NCBI RefSeq assembly: GCF_910596095.1
Contig: NC_056548.1
Span: forward strand, 6,349,151-6,413,150
DNA: 64,000 nt
DNA from: Thunnus maccoyii
Lineage: Eukaryota; Chordata; Actinopteri; Scombriformes; Scombridae
Direction of reading: 5' to 3'
The notes under the pieces are model-generated. The model saw only the letters and a list, made by a program, of their open reading frames with translations. It did not search any database and was not told where the DNA came from. Positions 1 through 12,687 of this stretch are shown piece after piece. The position numbers were made by a program, and so were the translations under genes. Numbering within the stretch: position 1 is the stretch's first letter; each line of letters starts with the position of its first letter.

Positions 1-254
1 TAGTTTGAATGTCATTTACTAAAAACTACAGTGGCCAGCTGTTTTGGGAAATTTAGTTTCCCAAAAGAAGCGATGGACTTGCAGCTGAGTGCCACAGAAA
101 GGGTAGGGAAGTGAGAAAGTATTGATTTGGTGACACTAAGAAAAATCTAGAATAACACCAGTCTTGTCCTTTAGATACAAAGGTGAGCTACTGCGCAACC
201 GCAAAAAAGGTACAGAAAGAACCATTTGGATACAGTGTCCTCAGTTTAACTCAC

Positions 255-3200
255 CATGTCTGCCAATGCAATATACAGGAACATTCCTCCTGCGATGGCA
301 AAGATTGCGTTGGGGGCAAAGTTGCTCCCGAGCAGGATACCGAGCACAAGGCCGACGTAACACGACACTGCTGACAGCAAGTTGAAGAATATGGCTTGTG
401 GGACGGTCATACCAGCGTTCAGCAGGATCACAAAGTCACCTGCAGACGGAAAAAAAACATATGTTTTTACACAATAATGGGAGCAACTGAGGTTTTAACA
501 TTATCTAAAAAGCAATGTGTTTGTGTTTTTCTCTCTCTTGTACTTCTGAAGGATATTGATGACTTTGTGCTCTGTAAAAAAGAAAAAGTTTATGAAGTAA
601 TTGTTTAAAAGTGCTTCCACTACCTGCCTTTCCACTTCACTACATAATGGGGAATCCTGCTACGAGGCAGCGACTGACATTTCTAACATGCATCAGGTAG
701 AAGCTTCACTCTCATACTGGCATTTACATTATTCCCTCTTCACTAGACATGTCCGTTCACTCTCTGAACTAAAAAAGAAGAAGATGACTACATTAAAATA
801 TTCTTTATTATGTTTACGTGACCAGAAAAGAAGAAAAACCTGTGCAATGACACCGGTATGAAACATTGAATACAATAGACCTGCAATGAATAATACTTAA
901 AAGTCTTCGTTGACATTTATATTTCATTAGTTTTTGTTGATTCAAATCTATGATATGTTTTGAGGCTGTGCTGCTGTTGTATTGGATTGCTTTATATTTA
1001 AAGGTGTTTCTAATATTTTGTCCGGCTGATATTCATATATGGAGGAGCAAACATATTAGAAACAACTCACAATATAATGCTGCCCAGTTCAATAATAAAA
1101 TAACACATAAAAACTGACCATAGAGTTGAATTAACACCTCTCTGACAAATATTCAGACTTATAAGCTTTACAAATGTAGTATTTACTACAGGACTATTGC
1201 ATTACAGGTGTTTCAGGCCAGTCAGTGTGTAACATATGGAGTTGGGACACACTATATCAAGAGATACAGTATTGATGCAGTTCTGCAGTTTTACAGTAGA
1301 GGTCGATAAAGATTCTTAATAGCTATTTAAGTTTAAGTGAACAGATACAACCTGCTTCTACTAATTTCTCCTTAAGTATCTTTAAGGTTGGAATATAAAT
1401 ACATATTCATGTTGTTCCAGCTCTTCATTGAAGATATGTGATGTTTATAATGAGGGAAATATTCAGTCCATAAGATGAAAAACCCCAAGACTGCACCATT
1501 CCTTCATATGGAAATGCTCTTGATATCATGTGCAGCATTTCTTATACACATTTCCCCAAAATTCAGCTTGAAATGTTTAGTGTCTTTATAAAACTGTGGG
1601 ATCTCCAGTATGATTTCCAATAAAGTTCTGTGAGTTTGAACAATGTTTGGCTGCACAGTGTTGAGTTTGTACTGACCGACCTACCAGTGGGCCCACTGGG
1701 GTTGAATTATGGATGATGTTTACTTATCACTCACCCAGCTCATGTGGAAACTCCTCACATACTATGGCCGTGGACGTACTGAACCCTGTCAGTACCGACA
1801 CTGTGAACGAGGCGCCGATAGCCAGGCCGTCGATGAAGTTGTGCAGCGCGTCGCTCAGAGTTATCATCCATGCCACCGTCTTGATGCTTTTGATGTGTTG
1901 CCCACGCAGCCAGTAACACATCACGCCGGACGACTGGACGTCCTGGGAGAGTTTTAAAAAAATTAAACATTTTGTGGGCACGTGGCTCGTGCTACTGTTT
2001 GACTATTTCAAAGAGGAGTCAAATGCAAACAATGGCATATGTGGACTTATTGATTCACAAAGATAACATGCAAGGATATCTGTATGTTTAAAACCCAAAG
2101 TTCAAATCATCCAGAAAAAAAAGCATCACATTTTACTCTTGGCACCAGTGCCTTGTTAATACATTTTCACTGTCCATATTACAACCGTAAAGCTACTAAT
2201 GTTTAGATTATAACCCTACATGTTTAATTTAGACATCACTGCACAGGCAAAACTCTTTTATTTTCCACCTTAATAGGTCGAATTAACAAAACACAACAGA
2301 TTCGGAAAGATAGACCACAGGAAATATTTTTCCTAAATGGATGTGCAACAGATCTCTTCAATGACAAATATAATGGCACAAGTGTTGCTAATGGGCAACC
2401 TGAGAACAGGCGGGTATAAACAGAGCCTTTGGGACTCGGTTGAAGATACTCTGCGGTGACAAAACGCCCCTTTTATTAGCCACAACCAAACAAGGAGTCT
2501 TTGTGCTTGAGTCAGACAATTCCAGCATTTACCAGGAGGGGAAGGATCTGAGGCCTTCGGCTTGGTTCATTGCTTGATCCCTCTGTGACACCAGCGTGTC
2601 TGTTTGTTTAGTATTTTGATCCCCACAAAGCTGGACTCCTCCATATGACACAAGAGAATTCACTGTTAAACATTAACGCCAGCTCTAATCGCCAAGAGTC
2701 ACTGATAACAGCTCAGTAAATGACTTCTGAGCAAAAACTGAGCTTATCAAAAAAATGAAAGAAGAAGTGCATCCGTGCCACAATAAAACACCACCACTTT
2801 CCGGTTACTGCATCTTCTTTAAATTCTGTTGACGATTTCACTTTTTTCATGTCACACACTGTAACTCACACCCGTTTCACTACATAAGACGTCTATATTA
2901 GAGTCATCTTGTTTATAGCCCATGATGAATTCCTGGTAGGTGTGCCTGTGATAGTGGATTGTGGTGGACAGCAAATCTGTATCAAGCACATAATTGATTA
3001 CTCTGATTCCTCACAGTCTTTACAAGCTTATCTGAAGACTGAGCTACTCATCAGATAATACACGATTGAGTACAAGGTTGCATTGCTGTGTAGGTTAATG
3101 TGACATGTGTGAGTTAATCAATCCCATGAGGCAGAGTTCAACGTAAAATAAAAGTATTGCTTCACAACTCCTCAGCCTCTACTTATTACACTGTTCTAAA

Positions 3201-6200
3201 TAACACAAGTCTGCACTAGTACCTGAGAAGACATCACATTTGTATGTGAAGGGTCTGGGTTCGGGCAGCTCTTGTCTGTGGCGATGGTGTTGACGCTGGT
3301 CAAAACAATGGAGTCCTTTTTCTCCGGTATGTCTCCATTGTGGAGGGAGTTTTCTTGAGGCTGCTCTGCAGGAGTGAAGTGGCTGTGGCCATGCTAAAGA
3401 CAAGAGAGACAGCGGAGTCAGATGCAAAAATATCCAGCTAAGTTCTCAAAATGTGCCAGTTACTCTTTTATTATACTTCATCATTCCCTGCCTACAAGAG
3501 AACATATTAACTGGTGTTACTGGGCAGCACCCACATAGAAATATGTGTTACTGAATGAATGTGGAACAAGGTATAGTTGACACAGCATGCTAAAAAAAAA
3601 GTGGTCTTTGCACACCTGTAAACAGATAGGCATGTAGTCGACTCCTGCACACTGTCAGCACAATGATGAATTTATTAAATAGCTACGTTTCAAAATGCCT
3701 GAAATGCCTGATGAATCAATAATCAATAATGATAATGATTTTTTGTCAGCAATGCTAACATGATAATGTCGAGCAGGTGTAATGTTTACCATGCTCATCA
3801 TCTTTGTTGAGTGTGTTAGCATGCTGACATTTGCCAATTAGCAGTAACTAAACACAAAGTACAGGTGAGGTTGAGGAGAAATTAGTTTTGCAGGTATGCA
3901 TGTTGTACTCCAGACCGACCCACAGCAGCGTAATATGCCACTTTCTAAAACCGTTACAAATCACTGTTACAAAATAATTATGTTTAATGACGTGACAACA
4001 CTGTGGTTAAGGTCTGGTTAGGTTTAAGCACAGGTTAGGGTTAGGGAAGGATCATGGTTTGGGTTAAAATGATCACTTGAAACTTGGTTGTACTTCCTTA
4101 AAGTGAGGCAACCTTTGTCGTCATGTCAATAGTAAACACAGTGGCAATCGATACGTTTTTTTTAAAAAAATGTTCCAACTCACGGTGCCACTTTTTGCCA
4201 TCTAATTAACTATCTAGCCATCCAGCCTCCTCCTAATAAGAAAGTCACCTTATAATGACGTCATCTGAACTGCGTCACTTCCCTGGGTCATAATTACTAC
4301 GGCCACTAGATGGCGTCTGTCACTCAAACGTAACTATAGGTTGTTTTTGGCGGCTGAACTTGTGACCTATAGTGCCATTTTTCTTCAGAGGACAGGTTCA
4401 TTAGAATTCATCCTGAGAGGGACATGAATGTCTGCACCAAATTTCATAGCAATCGATCCAATACTGGTTTAGACAGTCACTATCGTCACCATCAAGGTGC
4501 CGCTAGTGGAAAAGTCAGACAACCGCCAAAGTCTGTGGGATACATCCTCTAAGAGCCATGAATGTCAGTGCGAAATTTCAAGACAATCCATCGAATAGTT
4601 GTATATTTCATTCTGGACCAAAGTAGTAGACCGAAAGACAGACAGGCCAACATTCTTCGTGCTTCGTGCTAGCAGGGCTAAAAAAAAAGCACATAGTCGT
4701 GACTCAATGAGTAAAACGAGGAAACGAAGGGTCAGATCAAAAGGTGGCGCAACTTTGGAAACATCAGGTACTAGCAGATTGTTTGTCATATTTTACATCC
4801 ATGCTTAATTTATTTCCTCTAAACTTTTTGACTTTAATGCAGCTTTATTGTGTTCACTTTCACAGACAGCTTTCTTCAAATTAATTCCCTGCCATTATAA
4901 ATCTATGCTGTTGCCTCGTTTCATTACCTGTTTTAGTTTAAAGTTAAATATATTAGGATTCTATGCTATCAAATACTGCACATCTTACATGTTCTGAAAG
5001 TCACAATGTGTGTCCCTGAGCCTTCTATAACATGATTAAAATAGAATGATGTAACGAGACTCCCATGAAGTGTTATTACTTTCATCGTAGTCAGTAATTA
5101 GCTGTTTAATTAGCCAATAAATCATGGCTATTCATTAGGTAGTTATAAAAGTCAAAATAAGTGATAAATGTTATCTCTGTAATAAAAAAAAAATTGCTTT
5201 GCACTTCATGAACTCACTAACAAGACTGTTCTTACCTCATTCTCGACCCGAAGAGCCATTTTCAGTATCTTCTCCATAAAGAAAAGGAGATAAAACCCGC
5301 CAAATATTCCAACTGCATTCGCCACATAGTTGTCTGATTTGGGATCAAAACCTAGTGCCTGTGTATTAATAGAAAGATGGAAGAATGTTAGTCATGTATA
5401 CAACACCTCCTGATCCACATGTATGTCTGTTTTTGTTTTTACGTCCTTTATGAAGCACTGAAACATCTTTGAAACGTTGTACATGAATCTCTTGACCTCT
5501 TGACTGTCTTCTTCTTAAACAGCTCCCTTCTCTTACAAACCTCTGGTATGAGCTGAAGCACAGCGTTGGAGAAGAGCGTCCCGATGGCCAGGCCGATGAA
5601 GTAGGTCAGCACTTTGGGGAAATAAGGTTTCTTGGTGAAGGGGATCAGCAGGAGACCAAGTAGAGACGCCAAGTTGATCACAGTGACCGCCAGGAACCCA
5701 TAACCCCAAACTGCCAGGAAAGAAAGGATTAACAGTTACTATGCCATCATCATTAATTAATATAACCTTAGAGTTCGTTGTTTTTCTGATTTTTGTGACA
5801 TGTTTAGAGCGTTGTGCTTTGGTTTAGGGTCATGCTGAATTTCTCTTCTGTTCAGCTTTTTCTTTGATCATTCTTGGTCCCAATTATTCTTCTCTTTATT
5901 GGAAGCAAACTGTTATAAAACTGTAAAAAAAAAAAAAAAAAAAAAAAAAACATCACCAGAGGATTATTCTCTTATGAATGTGTTTAAAACAACAAATGTA
6001 AAAGCTTTGATTAATTGGGTTTAAGATGAAACATGGCAGAGAATTTCAGGTCATGGAGGACAACCACTGGTGGCCATATTAGAGATCCTGAGGTATCAAC
6101 AAGGCTTTTTATCCCTGAGTTTGGGCTATGAGGCAGCTCTTCCTCTCAGGCTGCATTTAAAATTCTGCTTCCTTCAACAATATTTGCAGACTCTAAACCC

Positions 6201-9200
6201 AACCATGGAACTAAAGACCAGCACAGCCAGCCAGACCGACTATTGCCTGAGAGACTAAACTTGGGGCAAATAGTCAGTTTTTAGATAGACATCTGAGTTC
6301 ACTGCTTACAGAAAAGCTAATTTAAAGGTGCAGTGTGTAGAATTTAGTGGCATCTAGCAGAACAGACTTGGCAGAAATGGAATATAATATTCATAAGTAT
6401 GTTTTAATTAGTGTATAATCATCTGAAACTAAGAATTGTTGTGTTTTTGTTGCATTAGAATGAGCCCTTTATATCTACATAGGGAGCAAGTCCTGTAACA
6501 TGGAGTCCACCATGTTGCACTGCCATGTTTCTACAGTAGCCCAGAAGGGACAAACCAAACACTGGCCCTAGAGAGGGCCTTTCATGAGTTTCGTGGCCAC
6601 CGTAGATTCTCCTACACGCTTGGAAGGGGAGGGTGAAGGGTATACAGTTGGTTACAATCTGCAACCTCACTGCTAGATGCCATTAAATTCTACACACTGG
6701 TCCTTTAAATTGTATTCTGAGTAAATTAAGACAAACTACAAAACACGTCTGACTAAGTTCTGCTCACTCCAACAGAAACCTTTTGCCTTTTATAAGAGCA
6801 ATATGAGGACATTTACAGGGAAAATTCAGTGAAATGTGAAGAATTGTTTGCTCCTCAGCATCGTTAGCAAACCACACTCTTTTCTTCCATTTGATAGGTG
6901 CTACAGTGTCATTCATTGTTCAGTAATTGTTAAGCACACATCACTGAGGTAGGATGGATAACAGTCAGTGTGCAGCTGTCTTAATGAGCATTTGAATGTA
7001 TAAACAGAATATATATTGGCTCAATTGTGATATTTTAATGAAATCAGCCCCTAATACAGTACCAGTCAAAAGTTTGGACACACTTTCTCATTCAAGGGAA
7101 TAGATACAGTGGTGCTATATGTATAATGTATCTAACTTATAGCAGCTACCATGGTAGCTAAAAGTACCAACATCACTAAATGTATCTAAAGTTCCCTCCT
7201 TGTTTAGTATATAAGCATTTAATACATGTTTATAACACACTATAATGTAGTTATTAGGTTATGTTATTATGTAAATATTCATAATACATTTCTTAGAGTT
7301 TATTAATGTACAGAATTTTTCAGTATTTGTTTTTGTGTTACTGTTACTCCTAAATTTGTTTTGTTTTTTGTGTGGAATTCTTGTTTTTACTTTTTGGTAA
7401 CAGTTTTGTTAATGAAACTTGCGGAACAGGTCGCCATATATGGCAATTTTAAGTCGCATGATCATTCTAATGATCAGAAACTAATGAACACACATCTCCT
7501 CATGAACAAGTGACATTCATCAGGCCGAAACAAGCAAATTATGACAAGTTTGAGCAGTTAAGAGAGTTTGTTGAATGCAACTTGTGCAAGCAAACATCTG
7601 CTTTTTGCATGAGGCCCATTCACTGTTTATATATCAGCATCCAGTTCACAGGATTATAAACCATTTATTAACTCTTTATGTACTGCTTATAAATAATAAA
7701 GATGACGGGGACTTACAGTTAAGTGTTACCAAATAGCTTTGTGACGCAACTTGAAAACCTACATTTTGTTATATTTATTACAGCAGAGTATGCAAACAGG
7801 CACGTAACTTGACATAATAGACACGGTATTTATTTGAGGAAGAGAAATTTTGTTGATAAGGCCAGAGGAGGAAACAGCATGCGCAGCATCACCGGACAAC
7901 AACAGTCACAGTTGGCTGTAACAGCACAGAGGAGGAGCGTGTGACGGTTTATCTGAGAGGTCAGCGGCTCTGAGAGTCAATCCAGGACATTGTGGATCAT
8001 TATGGCTCCACCGAAGCAGATGAATGTGTTTGTGACTTTGTTAAGACAGCCGAGAGCGAAGATGGACAGGAAGGAGTGACAGATAACCTGCGATAAAGGT
8101 CCAGATCTAAACCAACTAAGCAACAGATAGATTTCAGCTTTTTCATATTTTCTTATATTAGAAAGGAAATTAGGACTTCAAAATTTAAAAAAACTAAAAA
8201 GTAAAACTGGTCCTTGCTCTGAAAAAATGCTTGACTGGCTGACAATAAAGCAGATTACAGGAAAGTGAAGCATTTTAAAAATCTACAGGTAGTTTATTCT
8301 GTTTTGCAAAGATTAAAACAGCTTCGATTTTCAATATCCCATTCTCTTCTCAGATTTCCTGTGGACAAAAATCTTCCTTCAGTTTTTGTAGGATGCTTAC
8401 TATCAATGTATAAGAGTGTTGTATGTTTGATTTATTACATTTATTTCTGGTATAACGTGTTTGACACGTGTATACATTATCATGTGTCGGCGTGCTTTCC
8501 TTTTGTTTTGCTCTTGTTGCCTCTGTAGGAAATAGAAGAAGTGTCTCATAAGCCCTCGTGGGCACCTTTCAGATTAAAATATTCATTCATTCGTAACAAG
8601 AGGTATCAGGAAATGTTAGATAACAGGGAATGTGTCGTCATATCTAAACTATGATAAGACATGTTTTTCCAAACCTTTTGGGAAACTTCCAAGGTTAACA
8701 TAACCTGGAAATTACTAGATTTCTGTCTACATAGTTAGTCAGATTATTGATTTACAAATCTATGTAGTAACCTTTTCAGTGCTGCTGAAGCTGAGTCTCG
8801 TGATAAAAAAAACAACTTCATAGTGATTCATTTAAAGTCCCCCCTACACGCAAAAATTTGTTTTTCTTCTTGTTCCTTCAGCTGCATGTTTGAGTTTCAC
8901 TGTTCAGACTGATGTGTGTCCAATATTCAATTTACACAAAGCCTCCAGTGCAAATACAGTGAAATGTTAGCGTTTTAAACTAGTTAACCAAACATTTTTT
9001 ATGGAAAAAAAACACATCAGACACAAATTATTAGTCCAAGCAAAGTATTTTTATATCTTAAAACATTTTAATCACTATGTTTCCTGTCTTTGCTTCATGT
9101 AGCGATGAATCGAGTAAAAGTTATTATGTTGTTTGTTATGAGGGATTGAATGAAATGAAGAGAGACGGAGAAAAAGGAAGACCTCTGACACACTGAGGCC

Positions 9201-11182
9201 GGATTTGAACACTCGACTTCACAGCTGAATGAAATTAACCTTCAGCCACTCAGTTTCCAGGACACCCCCTCATCCTCTTGTGTTTTTTTTTAAAGGGTGT
9301 ACAAGCAAAACAAATTGGCAACCACTGCCTTGAAAAAAGCGTCCCACCATCCACAAAACAGCTCAACAATCTCCAGTATTTGTATCACTGTAGATGAAAG
9401 TGCTGACGGACCTGTTTCAAGGCAACAAACCTCCATGAACTGTGAATTATTTGAGTTGCGGGGGTCTTAACAAATAAACCGGGAGGTGAGGCACGCAACG
9501 CTGGAATGAAGCAACTCACCAGTGTAGTCGAGAGGCGGCAGAGATTTGGGGGCGGTGAAGGGGCAGGAGGGCAGCAGCACCTGGGTCAACACAGCGGGAC
9601 AGATCCTCCCCAGATGTCCCACAGTCAGCTGACTGACATTACTGAGCCCGAAGTGGGACAAGATCTGCTCTGCTGAGGGACACTGAGGGGCAGGAAGACG
9701 TTGTTTTATTTGTCTCTAAAATCCTTTCTGCTGTTTTTAATGTTCCTATGTCTTGCATCTGTCTTTTATGTGTGTTTTTGAATCTTTTTATTACAGCTTT
9801 TTGCATGAGTTGTGCAATATAAATAAAGTGTTTATTATTGTTATTATTGGCAGTGGATAAAACAGGATACAGTAATGATATTTATTATGAATTACACTGT
9901 AATGTTGAGAGAAGTAGAGGGTAAGACTGTACTGGAAGACAACTATATCCAGTTATATAGATAGTAGTACTGTGTAATGTTATCATATAGCTTAATTCAA
10001 GGTAGAAATGTTTTTCAATATATTGTGTGCATTATTGAATCTTAAAAGCATTTTTTAACAACTAAAAGCTAAAGTTGTGAGCTGTATGGTTTTGTAGCTC
10101 TTTCCAGCCTGATGAGCATCAACAACTCTTCTTCTAAGATCCTGAAAAATCTCCATTGTTTGAGCCATGACGCACTTCCACAAACTGTTGTTGTGAAGCT
10201 CAGACTTTGATAGTGAAGAACCAGATTACTCTTCTTTAAATAAAGCCGAGCCTCCCAGACTCAAACCTGATTATCATCCCATTGATTGAAACGCCGGACT
10301 CTAATTTCCCCTTCTCAGAGGTTCACATACTTTTCCCAACACACAAATATGTAACTTTGGATTATTTTCCTAAATAAATAAATGAACACATGTGAGGTTT
10401 TTCTCTCATTTTGGTTCCCTTTATCTAGTTTTAGGACTTGTGTGAAAATCTGATCACGTTTTAGGTCACATTTATGCAGAAATACAGCAAATTCTAAAGA
10501 GTTCACAAACTTTCAAGAACCACTGCATATCTGATCAAATACATAGTCATTAATGGATATTTTTGGTCATTTCTTTCATGTTTTTCTGTTTCACAGCTCA
10601 AAATTTTAGCTTATAGTTGTAAAAAATGCATTTAAGATTCAATAATGCAGACAGTATGCTGAAATTTCTACCTTGAATTAGACTGTATGATAACATTATA
10701 CAGTACTGTTACCTCTACTTCTCTCTACTTTACAGTATAATTAGAATAAATTCATAATAAATATCATTACTGTATCCTTTAAACTATAAATGCCTACAGA
10801 TAGCAAGTAAATCAGATATAAATACAGATATGTTTCAGACATTTATGATATAAAAGTGCAGATAGGACGACAAAATAAGTGGAAAATTAGAAAAAACAAG
10901 TTTTAATTTTTTCTTCATCAATTATATAAACTCTCTAGTTTAGTGTATAAATCTCACCTCTTGGTCTGCCAGCGGGTTTTCTTCTGTTACTGACGGGGGT
11001 CTTCTGGCTGAGATCAACACCAGCAGATCCTCCAGATTCTCCGTTGAGATGGATTTGCTTTCACCATAATAGCGTAAAATGCTCTCTAGAAACCTCTGTC
11101 CATCCCGTTCACTCACATTCACACTCTGGGACGCTGCTATATAAACCAAAACGCACCCAATAAAACATCTAAAATGCCACAT
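255..11182 (-). CDS. slc39a8: Zinc/manganese transporter ZIP8, 3' end missing
   Basis: ZIP-family importer of divalent metals (Zn, Mn, Fe, Cd in the family) at the plasma membrane and in endosomes. Seven coding exons join in frame: 10958-11182, 9520-9682, 5541-5710, 5236-5358, 3223-3393, 1735-1942 and 255-439 (415 codons). The start at 11182 begins a hydrophobic signal-like stretch ([20 protein letters not shown]). Exon 3 encodes [20 protein letters not shown] and an [16 protein letters not shown] helix. Exon 5 encodes a histidine-containing loop (HGHSHF). Exons 6-7 carry [12 protein letters not shown] and [10 protein letters not shown], the EExPHExGD metal-site form specific to ZIP8 and ZIP14. 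The text stops after FLYIALADM, about 50 residues short of the family length; the last exon (expected to start FPEMN) is not in bases 1-254. ZIP14 fits less well at the start of exon 4 ([12 protein letters not shown]). Intron contents are repeats listed separately. Confidence 0.96.
2761..2762. other. slc39a8 introns outside the marked repeats
   Basis: Placeholder for the intron DNA of slc39a8 (440-1734, 1943-3222, 3394-5235, 5359-5540, 5711-9519 and 9683-10957). Apart from the repeats marked separately I see no further exon, RNA gene or conserved block. The sequence is AT-rich and non-coding in all frames. Confidence 0.5.
3690..4690 (+). repeat. Dispersed TGCTAACATTTGC repeat, composite copy
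   Basis: Starts with TTAGCATGCTGACATTTGCC-type sequence and the words ACACAAAGTACAGGTGAGG, and resumes near 4380 with CATCCTGAGAGGGACATGAA and a GACCGAAAGACAGACAGGCC tail. The same opening block recurs at 63738-63848. The middle (about 3910-4370) looks unrelated and may be an insertion. This is a familiar teleost interspersed repeat; its class is not clear to me. Confidence 0.6.
5925..5950 (+). repeat. Poly(A) run in an slc39a8 intron
   Basis: 26 consecutive A. It may be the tail of an old retroposed sequence or simple slippage; nothing recognisable precedes it. Confidence 0.9.
6322..6711 (+). mobile_element. TTAA-flanked MITE, copy 1
   Basis: About 390 bp with inverted ends: left TTAAAGGTGCAGTGTGTAGA, right CTACACACTGGTCCTTTAA. 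Each end abuts TTAA, as in piggyBac-type elements. There is no coding capacity. A second copy of the same family, in the same orientation, lies at 29547-29869. The piggyBac assignment is inferred from the TTAA ends only. Confidence 0.8.
7060..7105 (+). mobile_element. Tc1/mariner terminal repeat fragment
   Basis: ACCAGTCAAAAGTTTGGACA followed by CACTTTCTCATTCAAG is the terminal inverted repeat of a widespread fish Tc1-like transposon. No transposase sequence follows, so this is a solo or truncated end inside an slc39a8 intron. Confidence 0.65.
8836..8945 (+). mobile_element. Fragment of the AAGTCCCCC MITE family
   Basis: TTTAAAGTCCCCCCTACACG and the following TTTTTCTTCTTGTTCCTTCA match the start of the full copy at 53227-53743. 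Similarity fades after roughly 110 bases. Confidence 0.6.
9861..10780. mobile_element. Fold-back element with internal mariner relic
   Basis: Two arms of about 180-220 bp (9861-10080 and 10605-10780) are inverted copies of each other. The left arm reads GGATACAGTAATGATATTTA and the right arm ends with its complement; both contain TTCAAGGTAGAAAT and ATTATTGAATCTTAAA in opposite sense. Between them lies a sequence ending GAGTTCACAAACTTTCAAGA (10500-10527), typical of the end of a fish mariner-type element. The outer element lies in slc39a8 intron 1, and the inner one looks inserted into it. Confidence 0.7.
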
Positions 11183-11330
11183 CTCTGCTTTTAAAGTATA
11201 AAAAGTTTCCTCTGGTAAATAAATCTGCTACTTCTGCTCCTCTAAAAGCTTTTTACTTGAGCCAAAATTCATTATATCCGCGGAGCTTCCAGATCCATGA
11301 AGAGTCAGAGCAGAAATGTGTTTTTGGAGT
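11183..11330 (-). promoter_or_regulatory. Presumed 5' UTR and promoter of slc39a8
   Basis: Sequence directly upstream of the slc39a8 start codon. No intron acceptor lies between it and the ATG, so the 5' UTR is probably continuous with coding exon 1. It ends at a run of 30 T (11356-11385). A TATA-like string sits only about 20 bases before the ATG and is too close to serve as a core promoter, so the transcription start cannot be placed. Confidence 0.35.
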
Positions 11331-11353
11331 TTACTTCCAGCCTGACTTGACGG

Positions 11354-11355
<2 letters not shown>

Positions 11356-11385
<30 letters not shown>
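11356..11385 (+). repeat. Poly(T) run
   Basis: 30 consecutive T, just upstream of the slc39a8 5' region. Confidence 0.95.
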
Positions 11386-11386
<1 letters not shown>

Positions 11387-11575
11387 GGAGCAGCAGTCCT
11401 CTCTGATGTACTCTCAATGATCAATCACGACTATCAGAGGTAGATCAGGTTCAAAGATCAGCCTGCAGAGGCATGAAGGGAAAACATGGAGGTGACCGAC
11501 CGCGTGCAGCAACTGTTTCAATGCTTTCTTTTGTGGCCGACTTTCTCACTTGGTATGCAACGTGCTCACACACAC

Positions 11576-11632
11576 ACACACACACATTAACACACATACA
11601 TTAACATACAAACACACACACACACACATACA
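11576..11632 (+). repeat. (CA)n-rich microsatellite
   Basis: Two (CA)n blocks separated by ACATTAACACACAT-type interruptions. Confidence 0.9.
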
Positions 11633-11853
11633 CTGAAGAGTAGAGTGTGTGTGCAAAAGGTTATAGTGTGAGGAGGAAAAAAACACAAGCAGTGTAATAT
11701 TTACAGCTGTGTCCACGTGAACTCATAATGAAACAGCTGGAAGTTGAAAAAAAAAATCACAAACATCAGAACATGTGAGTCGGTTGTGTTTGAGTCTCTG
11801 TCGCCGCCTAATGGCAGCTGATGATCGATGCATGATAAAGATCCCAGTAAATA

Positions 11854-12687
11854 TAAAGGAAAGGTTCATCATTTTTTCAATTCTGTCTTAAAACAACAGT
11901 CAGGTGTCCATATGAACAGTGATCATTCCTCCTGTTCATACTGGCTGTTAAAAGATCCTTCAAATGTGCTTTCAGTGTAAGTGATGGAGGCTAAAATCCA
12001 CAGTGTGTCCACACAGTCATTTAAAAGTTGATGTGAAGCTTATATGAGGCTTCAGCAGTCTGAGTTAGTCATATCAAGTGGATATCTGACACATTAACAG
12101 TCTTTTTAGCATCAAATTCCCTCTTTGTGTTTCCTCGGACAGTGTTTCCCTGTTAAGCTGCGGTGGAAGTATAGTAACAAAAAGAGGAACTTTAGCACTA
12201 AAAAGACTGTAACGTTGAAAGATATCTACTTGATGTGACTCATTTGGACGCTGAAGCTTCATATTAGCTTCAGATTAAAAAGAAGAAGGTCCAAGTTACT
12301 CTTCTGGCAAAAAAGTTTAAAAGCCTTTATTCTGATGGTTATTTCATAGTGAAATCCATGAATTTGTGGATTTCACTATAAATGACCATCAGAATAAAGG
12401 CTTTTAAATTAAGGCTTTTGTGTTCCCTACCAAAAGCACCTTCATCACACTTGTTTGAACTTCCGAGCCCTCCGGACCTTTTCTTTCTGTAGCTTCAGAT
12501 AAACTTTTAAATAAATTTTTGCACAGAGGGAGGACTGTGGATTTCGTCCTCCATCACTTACATTGTAAGTGCTTTATGAAGGAATCTTCTAATCATCAGT
12601 ATGAACATGACAAATGATTGTGATAAGAAAAACATGTCAGTGTTTATTTGGGTTCCTGTCTTGAAATATTGTCAGCCTGTCCTTTAA
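11854..12687. mobile_element. Long palindromic MITE, full copy
   Basis: The ends are inverted: left TAAAGGAAAGGTTCATCATT, right terminus complementary to TTAAAGGACAGGCTGACAAT. The interior is itself largely palindromic: ATCCACAG, AGATATC and AAAAGACTGTAA motifs recur in opposite sense on the two sides. No coding sequence. Partial copies lie at 36481-36837 and 46006-46510. The right end has TTAA; the left flank is degenerate. A separate hairpin (12316-12408) interrupts it. Confidence 0.75.
12316..12408. repeat. Near-perfect 42-bp inverted repeat (hairpin)
   Basis: The left arm (12316-12358) begins TTTAAAAGCCTTTATTCTGA and the right arm (12367-12408) is its reverse complement, with only about two differences and an 8-base loop. 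The other members of the surrounding palindromic MITE lack this segment, so it looks like a small hairpin element inserted into the MITE. Confidence 0.85.

Noticed and set aside
1-254. Last slc39a8 exon
   Set aside because: Searched on the minus strand for the expected FPEMN start; not found, so it must lie outside the window.
3179-3427. Minus-strand frame (82 codons) over slc39a8 exon 5
   Set aside because: Wrong frame; the neighbouring exon phases demand the frame starting HGHSHF.
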